DNA of 64,000 nt from Mytilus edulis (taxonomy: Eukaryota; Mollusca; Bivalvia; Mytilida; Mytilidae), in NCBI RefSeq assembly GCF_963676685.1, contig NC_092354.1:67034241-67098240 (forward strand). The letters are read 5' to 3'. Positions 59,001 through 64,000 of this stretch are shown in pieces. Under the pieces are notes generated by a model. The model saw nothing but the letters and a program-made list of their open reading frames with translations. It had not been told where the DNA came from and made no database searches. Position 1 is the stretch's first letter. Every line of letters begins with the position of its first letter. The translations under genes were made by a program, and so were the position numbers.

Positions 59001-62000
59001 GTATGTCAACACAACTGTAAACACAACATAAAACTTACCATGAATAGTTTCATTAGAACAATAATAGACATATGAGGCTTCAGGGTTAAGATTCCATGTG
59101 GAAGGGTCTGGTATACCTGAAATATTAAAAAAAAATTATCTATACATGTACTTGCATTATTAAATGTATGTAATATTTCTACTAGTATACAAGATCAAAT
59201 TTTAAATCATTTTCCTTACAAAATTAAGCTTAGAGCTTTGTTTTTTTTACCAATAAGAATGAAACACAAGTTAATTGCATAAATTGAGTTACAAACACAA
59301 AAACATTCAAATTAAAGTTACAAACCCATTCAAAATATTCCTTTTTACCAAGGCAATTGCTTAAAATGTTTCTCCTATATTTTAAATATTCAGCCCCCCC
59401 CCCCCCTTTTTTTCTGAAACAAACAGCATTCTTACTTGTGTATTTAGAGACTTTGGGTACAACTTTGTTGATTTTGCCATATTTCTCTGCTTCTATAGCA
59501 GCTTTAGCTGACCAGGTTCCAGTCACAAGATAATCTGCAGTGCCCCCTGGTTTGAAGTTCATCAGATTCAATGGAATGGCAGAGAACTGACCAGTTCCAC
59601 CTCCCTGTTTGAAAATTACTTTATAGTTGTCAGGAATATTCCTGAAAAAAGTAAACATAATATTTCAGAATATAATTGTGATGGTTTTATTGATGAAATA
59701 AATACATCCGCTATCCATTTTTCTCATTGTTGAAGGTCATTACAGACACTTTATTTTGAACTTTGAAGACAGTTGTCACATTGAACATGTTGGAAATCAT
59801 ACCAATTGTCCTTATTTTGGAATTCATGATATGTATATGATCAATTTACAAGCTAATGTGAATAAATTATTAATAGTTTTTCTCCGGAAACCAACTTTTT
59901 AGGATTTAGAGGTGATAGGTAGAATACAAATGTTCAACAAAGTAGCAATGCCCTCACCCCAGCTCATCATGTAGGAGTTGGCAAAACCAAGAATTACACT
60001 TAAATCAACCTTTTTTTATTAATTCATGAAAAATAAGTAAATCCAGTCATGATAGTACAGCAATAGTTATGAATAAAAGTATGTGAGGTGTATAAAAGAT
60101 TAAGATTTTAAAATCTAATCTGTAACCATGGTAACAATAATGACATACTTACAAGAGCTGACGTAAATCACTCTCTGCTGTGGTAATTATCTTTGTAAAA
60201 TCAGCTGATCTGTGACTCAACTCTGTTAAAAAAAATCACATAGGGTGTGTTTGGATATACGCCTGAGGCTTCCTATGGTTACCCATAGGTACCTATGGTT
60301 TGATATTTTGTGTATAAAATATCAAACCATAGGTACCTATGGGTAACTATAGGCCGCCTCAGGCGTATATCCAAACACCCCCAATGAAGCAGACTGTTAT
60401 TAGTTAAAAATAGATACAGGATCTATAATTAGATACAGGATCTATAATTTTATAATCTGATACATAGGTAAAATCAATAAAACAATATTCAGTAAAAATA
60501 TTAAAGATTAACATAACTAAATAACTTGTAAACCTCATTTTTGTACTTTATCATTTGTAAGTAAAAAATTGTGCTAATATTCTCTAGTCTTTTTATATTC
60601 TTACTTTAAGGATTCACTTGTATTTGTGTCCATCTAAAATGTCTAATGAGTTAAGCCTTTTTCAACTGATTTATATAGTTCGTTCTTATGTTCTACTGTT
60701 ATACCACTGTCCCAGGTTAAGGGGAGGGTTGGGAACCCGCTTACATGTTTAACCCCGCCACATTATTTATGTATGTGCCTGTCCCAAGTCAGGAGCCTGT
60801 AATACAGTGGTTGTCGTTTGTTTATGTGTTACATATTTGTTTTTTGTTCATTTTTTTTATATAAATAAGGTCGTTAGTTTTCTCATTTGAATTGTTTTAC
60901 ATTGTCTTATAGGGGCCCTTTATAGCTGACTATGCGGTATGGGTTTTGCTCATTGTTGAAGGTCATATGGTGACCTATAGTTGTTAATGTCTGTGTCATT
61001 TTGGTCTCTTGTGGACAGTTGTCTCATTGGTTATCATACCACATCTTCTTTTTTATATTAAAGTACAAATGTATCTTCCATTCGTATACTAACAAACCCC
61101 TTTAGTTGAAAGAGACCCCGCAAGTTGTAAGAGTATCGGTACTTTGTTTCTTTAGACTTACCCATAACACTGATTCCAAGACCATTGTAGTTTAACATTT
61201 CTTTCTGGGCTCTCTCCAATACCTGCACAATAAAATAAATACAATTTAAGATAAAACAATAATTTTGGTGTAAATGTCTTATGTCTCTAAAACATCTGTT
61301 ATGTCCGATATTAAAATTTCAGTGGCAGATTCAATGGGGTGGACAGGGGGCTTCTAGGGTTGGAACTCCCCCTTTTTATTGACAATCAATACATTTGAAT
61401 GGGGAAATACAGTTTGATCCCCCCCCCCCCAAAAAAAAAAAAATTTCAAAAAATTGTGTATATTATTTTCTATTGATAATCACTATGTGTTTTACTTCAT
61501 TGTTTTTTTGCCGGAGCAATGAAAGCCATTTATTCTTATATTTAATTGTATCAGAGACACATAATACCATGAATACTGTAATCATAATGTATTATATGCC
61601 TCTGATTGTAAAACTTTGTAAATTTCGAAACAAATTTTCAAACATTAAAAAAAAATTTTTAAAAAGGTATATTGTTTTGAAGAAATGAAATTAGAAAATT
61701 ATAAAAAGAAATTAAAGAAAAAAAAAGAAAGAAAAAAAGAAAAAAAGAAGAAAATATTGTTTAACAAGGGTAAAGATCAAATTTTGTTTTTATTTTTTTT
61801 TAAATGTAAAATAAATCAATGATTCTCTAAAATGTGTCACCTCAGCCACATACGTGTCACTAATTTAAAGAAGTTTTACATCTGGAGTAAAAGTAATACT
61901 TTAACTCAATCTACTACAACTATGATTTATGAAATCAAACATGTTTCATTGTTTGTAAACATTATAATTGTTCATGATTAATAGAAATTCCCTGTTTCCA

Positions 62001-62786
62001 TAAGTAGATTTAGTCTTTCGCCTAGGTTATATAAATCTATTTATATAAGCAAGGTTACATAGCCTCATAGGAGACCGTGATAGCTTGAATCAACGTGACC
62101 AGACTGTCTGTGACCTCAATATGCTAAACTAAAGGTTCACACATCCCATAAATAACCCTGCATACATTTACATAAGCATGGGGAATTTCCACTGCACAAC
62201 AAAAAAATAAATATATTGACATAAAAACCAATTGTGTGATGAGTTAAATATAATTTATGTAAATTAGTGTGTTATATGACGTATCCATCGTGATTTCATC
62301 ATCAAATTCAGGTCCGAGGCGGAATTTTCTCAACATGATCTGGCCCGGATTTGGCATACACAATTGACACAAGTGAAAAAATGCTTATATTCTTAAATGA
62401 CAAGAAAAAAGGTGTACATTTTTCACTAAAATCAGACCATACCAATGTCAAAATTCCGTCGACGAAGAAAATATGTGCGATTTATAGAAAAAATTGTAAA
62501 ATTTTAGTTTTAGATTTTGAAATGAATGTGCCCTCCAAACAGGATACGAGATTTCCGTCTCCACTTCAAAGAAAAAAATCGCTTTAATTTGAAAGAATAC
62601 GGGGTAACAGTATCACAATTTTGTATGAAATCATTCTTTATAAACATATAAATTCCGTCGACTTTGAAAAAAATCTAGATGATAAGTTATTTTAAGTAAA
62701 CAGAGTAAAAATGCAAAAAAATGTCAACTTACCTCAGTTGGTAGCTTGGCAGGGCCGGCTGAGAAATTGATCACTCTAGATGCCAT
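56062..62786 (-). CDS. PSAT1: Phosphoserine aminotransferase, ten exons
   Basis: PLP enzyme of the second step of the phosphorylated serine pathway: 3-phosphohydroxypyruvate plus glutamate to phosphoserine plus 2-oxoglutarate, in the cytosol. Exons from high to low coordinate: 62786-62733, 61222-61162, 60222-60153, 59641-59436, 59116-59039, 58569-58475, 57995-57826, 57448-57320, 56768-56631, 56164-56062; 1104 nt, 367 aa, close to the 370 of human PSAT1. The start reads [32 protein letters not shown] begins at Gly75, and [11 protein letters not shown] precedes the AGAQKNVG motif whose Lys198 should bind PLP. The C-terminus has [18 protein letters not shown] and [12 protein letters not shown]. 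No catalytic residue looks lost. Intron 6 holds a tandem duplication of the exon 7 acceptor, and intron 2 an inverted repeat 20 nt from the exon 3 acceptor. Confidence 0.96.
57172..57303 (-). repeat. Dispersed mussel-type repeat fragment
   Basis: AGAAGATGTGGTATGATTGC, CAATGAGACAACTATCCAC and GTACGGCCTTCAACAATGAA; truncated just 17 bp before the donor end of PSAT1 exon 8 (57320). Confidence 0.75.
57981..58170. repeat. 71-bp tandem repeat copying a splice acceptor
   Basis: Three units start AAATATAACACCATACT at 57981, 58052 and 58123. The first spans the start of PSAT1 exon 7 and its acceptor. Units 2 and 3 keep the acceptor as ACAG followed by TATGGTGTTATATTTTCTGG on the minus strand, then CCCATT and a GT (GTAATC at 58039, GTAAGC at 58110). 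Confidence 0.85.
60243..60380. mobile_element. 138-bp foldback element in PSAT1 intron 2
   Basis: GGGTGTGTTTGGATATACGC, CTATGGTTACCCATAGGTAC and TTTGATATTTT at the left mirror the right arm. The left edge is 20 bp from the exon 3 acceptor (60222). Target duplication is unclear. Confidence 0.8.
60640..61060 (+). repeat. Dispersed mussel-type repeat, long copy
   Basis: From AGTTAAGCCTTTTTCAACTG through CCTGTCCCAAGTCAGGAGCC, GGGGCCCTTTATAGCTGAC and GTTGTCTCATTGG to CATACCACATCTTC. About 420 bp, the longest copy in the window with 46676-47050. In PSAT1 intron 2. Confidence 0.8.
61324..61430 (+). repeat. CAGTGGCAGATTC repeat fragment
   Basis: CAGTGGCAGATTCAATGGGG, CTCCCCCTTTTTATTGAC and ATGGGGAAATACAGTTTGA then a C-run. 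Related to 63441-63609; in PSAT1 intron 1. Confidence 0.55.
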
Positions 62787-62929
62787 GATTTCTAATTAAC
62801 TGTTTGTTAATTTTAAAATGTTATTGTTAATTTTGTAAAATACAGTTTCCTAGTTTCTCTAGGATTAGTTATAAAATAGTGAGAACGAATTTTCGGTTAC
62901 AAAGCCTTTTATATCACGCCGCATGCATG

Positions 62930-62975
62930 ACGCCTTTTGATTGGTCACTTCAATGTTGTTGAATCTTATTGGCCG
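62930..62975 (-). promoter_or_regulatory. Two inverted CCAAT boxes upstream of PSAT1
   Basis: On the minus strand CCAAT pentamers lie at 62944-62940 and 62972-62968, about 155-190 nt upstream of the PSAT1 ATG and 28 nt apart, in a stretch richer in GC than its surroundings. Paired CCAAT boxes are typical of NF-Y-bound promoters. This is an inference from position only. Confidence 0.35.
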
Positions 62976-63299
62976 AGCAGACGAACACGCACTGACCTAG
63001 TGCCTCATTGAAAAGTATTTTTTTCCGATGACCTGATATAGTGAAACAGTTGTTAAAATTTCCGCTCTCTCATTTGTTGTTGTTGTTAGTTTGTTATGGT
63101 TTTTCATTGTCGTATGATTAAAATATATCTGCGCTTTAGAAAGAAAGGATTTGTAATGAAACTAAATCATGATGCCGAGAAATAAAAAAGAGAAAGCCTC
63201 TGAATCTTGTAGCTGAGGGTCTAGATGATGTTTTATGAGGGTATGGATTTTTTTTTTTTTTTTTTGGGGGGGGGGGGGGTCTGTTATTCTGTAAACATC

Positions 63300-63430
63300 T
63301 AATTTTCACCCCTTTTTTCTCTAATCATTAAAAAATTAACCCCTTTTTTCTCCCTATATAATCTTCATTTTTTTGCCCGTTATTCTCTAATCTTCATTTT
63401 TTAAGGGCATTATTCTTTAATCATTTAACC
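63300..63430. repeat. Short degenerate tandem repeat
   Basis: Repeats of CCCTTTTTTCTC, TCTAATC and TTCATTTTTT in about 35-bp steps, next to a T-run and G-run at 63248-63280. Confidence 0.55.
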
Positions 63431-63440
63431 CCATCCAAAC

Positions 63441-63609
63441 CAGTGGCGGATCCAGGGGTTCCGGGGTGCGCACCCCCCTTTATTTTTGCCGATCAATGCA
63501 TTTGTATCGGGACATATGTTTTGCACCCCTTTGCACCCCCCCCCCCCCCCCCCTTTGCCCTGGGTTAAATTAGCAACCCCCCTTTCGAAAATTCCTGCAT
63601 CCGCCCCTG
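63441..63609. mobile_element. CAGTGGCGGATCCAG-ended MITE
   Basis: The left end CAGTGGCGGATCCAGGGGTT is mirrored by the right end reading CAGGGGCGGATGCAGGAATT on the minus strand. The CAGNG start resembles hAT ends; a clean 8-bp duplication was not seen. Contains a C-run. Confidence 0.65.
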
Positions 63610-64000
63610 CAAACCCTCTTTTATTAAAGACTGAATCTTAGACTTTTAGAGTTAAGTATTATTTATGCGAGTATACTTATGCTATAGAAGACTGACACAT
63701 TATATAGAATAGAAAATATTGGGAGATCTTGGGATGCTCTAGCCTCAGGCTATAGCCTATAAAAAGAATGCTACAAAATACGTGAAATAGACATGATCAG
63801 ACATGGGACTTCTAGTATAGAAAGTCCCTGAATAGACCAACAAACTATAAACATGCTAAAGAAAAGGCAAACATGTTAAAGTTGTTATGTTGGTCATTTT
63901 AACTTAAGGGCTGACCTCGGCCGTTATAAATAACATATCTTATTGAACGTCTGGGGAAGACCATTTGATATTCCGGGAGGAGGGGTGCAGATGATTCAGT
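63610..64000. other. No feature seen
   Basis: The last 390 bp show no exon, inverted repeat or recognised element. Confidence 0.4.

Noticed and set aside
62351..62587. 78-codon ORF in PSAT1 intron 1
   Set aside because: Antisense to the gene, no recognised motif, no splice partner; it starts from a non-ATG or chance codon context.
63433..63617. 8-bp target duplication for the CAGTGGCGGATCCAG element
   Set aside because: Flanks ATCCAAAC and CAAACCCT overlap only when shifted, so a true duplication cannot be claimed.
1..64000. CRISPR arrays, bacterial operons or ribosome binding sites
   Set aside because: The window is clearly eukaryotic (GT-AG introns in three genes). The regularly spaced repeats are parts of mobile elements with no spacers of CRISPR form.
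1..64000. tRNA or rRNA genes
   Set aside because: No cloverleaf with A and B boxes and no rRNA-like block was noticed by eye; a tRNAscan or rRNA search was not possible here.

Overview
This 64 kb window is eukaryotic, AT-rich, intron-rich and crowded with repeats. Three host genes with GT-AG introns can be assembled exon by exon. The rest is mostly mobile elements and their wreckage. The repertoire (tandem-repeat elements with trinucleotide tracts, a mussel-type dispersed repeat ending near GTTGTCTCATTGGCA, Penelope and RTE-like retroelements) suggests a marine bivalve, most likely a mytilid mussel. That assignment rests on recognition of repeats and protein similarity, not on a search.

Host genes. 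(1) Minus strand, 37744 down to 28673: a complete six-exon Rab GTPase of the Rab11/Rab25 group (205 aa, C-terminal CGC). (2) Plus strand, 40131-52012: mitochondrial methionyl-tRNA formyltransferase (MTFMT), ten exons, 438 aa from the first ATG. One 73-nt exon (49308-49380) is too short to stand out as an ORF and was found from splice phase and family alignment. (3) Minus strand, 62786 down to 56062: phosphoserine aminotransferase (PSAT1), ten exons, 367 aa. The Rab and MTFMT genes are head to head with about 2.4 kb between start codons; MTFMT and PSAT1 are tail to tail about 4 kb apart. The three act separately: membrane traffic, mitochondrial translation initiation and serine synthesis.

Accessory region 1-28 kb. 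It holds an inverted repeat, diverged segmental duplications (about 4-7.8, 10.3-12.6 and 12.9-13.2 kb) and a Helentron-like element with three 502-bp units (4460-6293). A dense nest follows: an RTE-like LINE broken around a 2.28-kb foldback element with a perfect 9-bp target duplication (16139-18416), then a decayed Penelope-like element with its GIY-YIG domain upstream of the RT (about 19080-22080), then an inverted partial copy of the 4460 element.

Genic region 28-64 kb. The introns carry many small elements with readable ends: three copies of a 150-bp MITE with 6-bp target duplications, TTAA and TA elements, two CACAGG-ended foldbacks, and further Helentron-like families. Five tandem-repeat families in the window share one design: a hairpin next to a CTRR- or CTTG-type 3' end, a tri- or tetranucleotide tract near the other end, and tandem repeats between. 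PSAT1 carries a 71-bp tandem duplication that copies a splice acceptor and creates two in-frame 27-nt candidate microexons.
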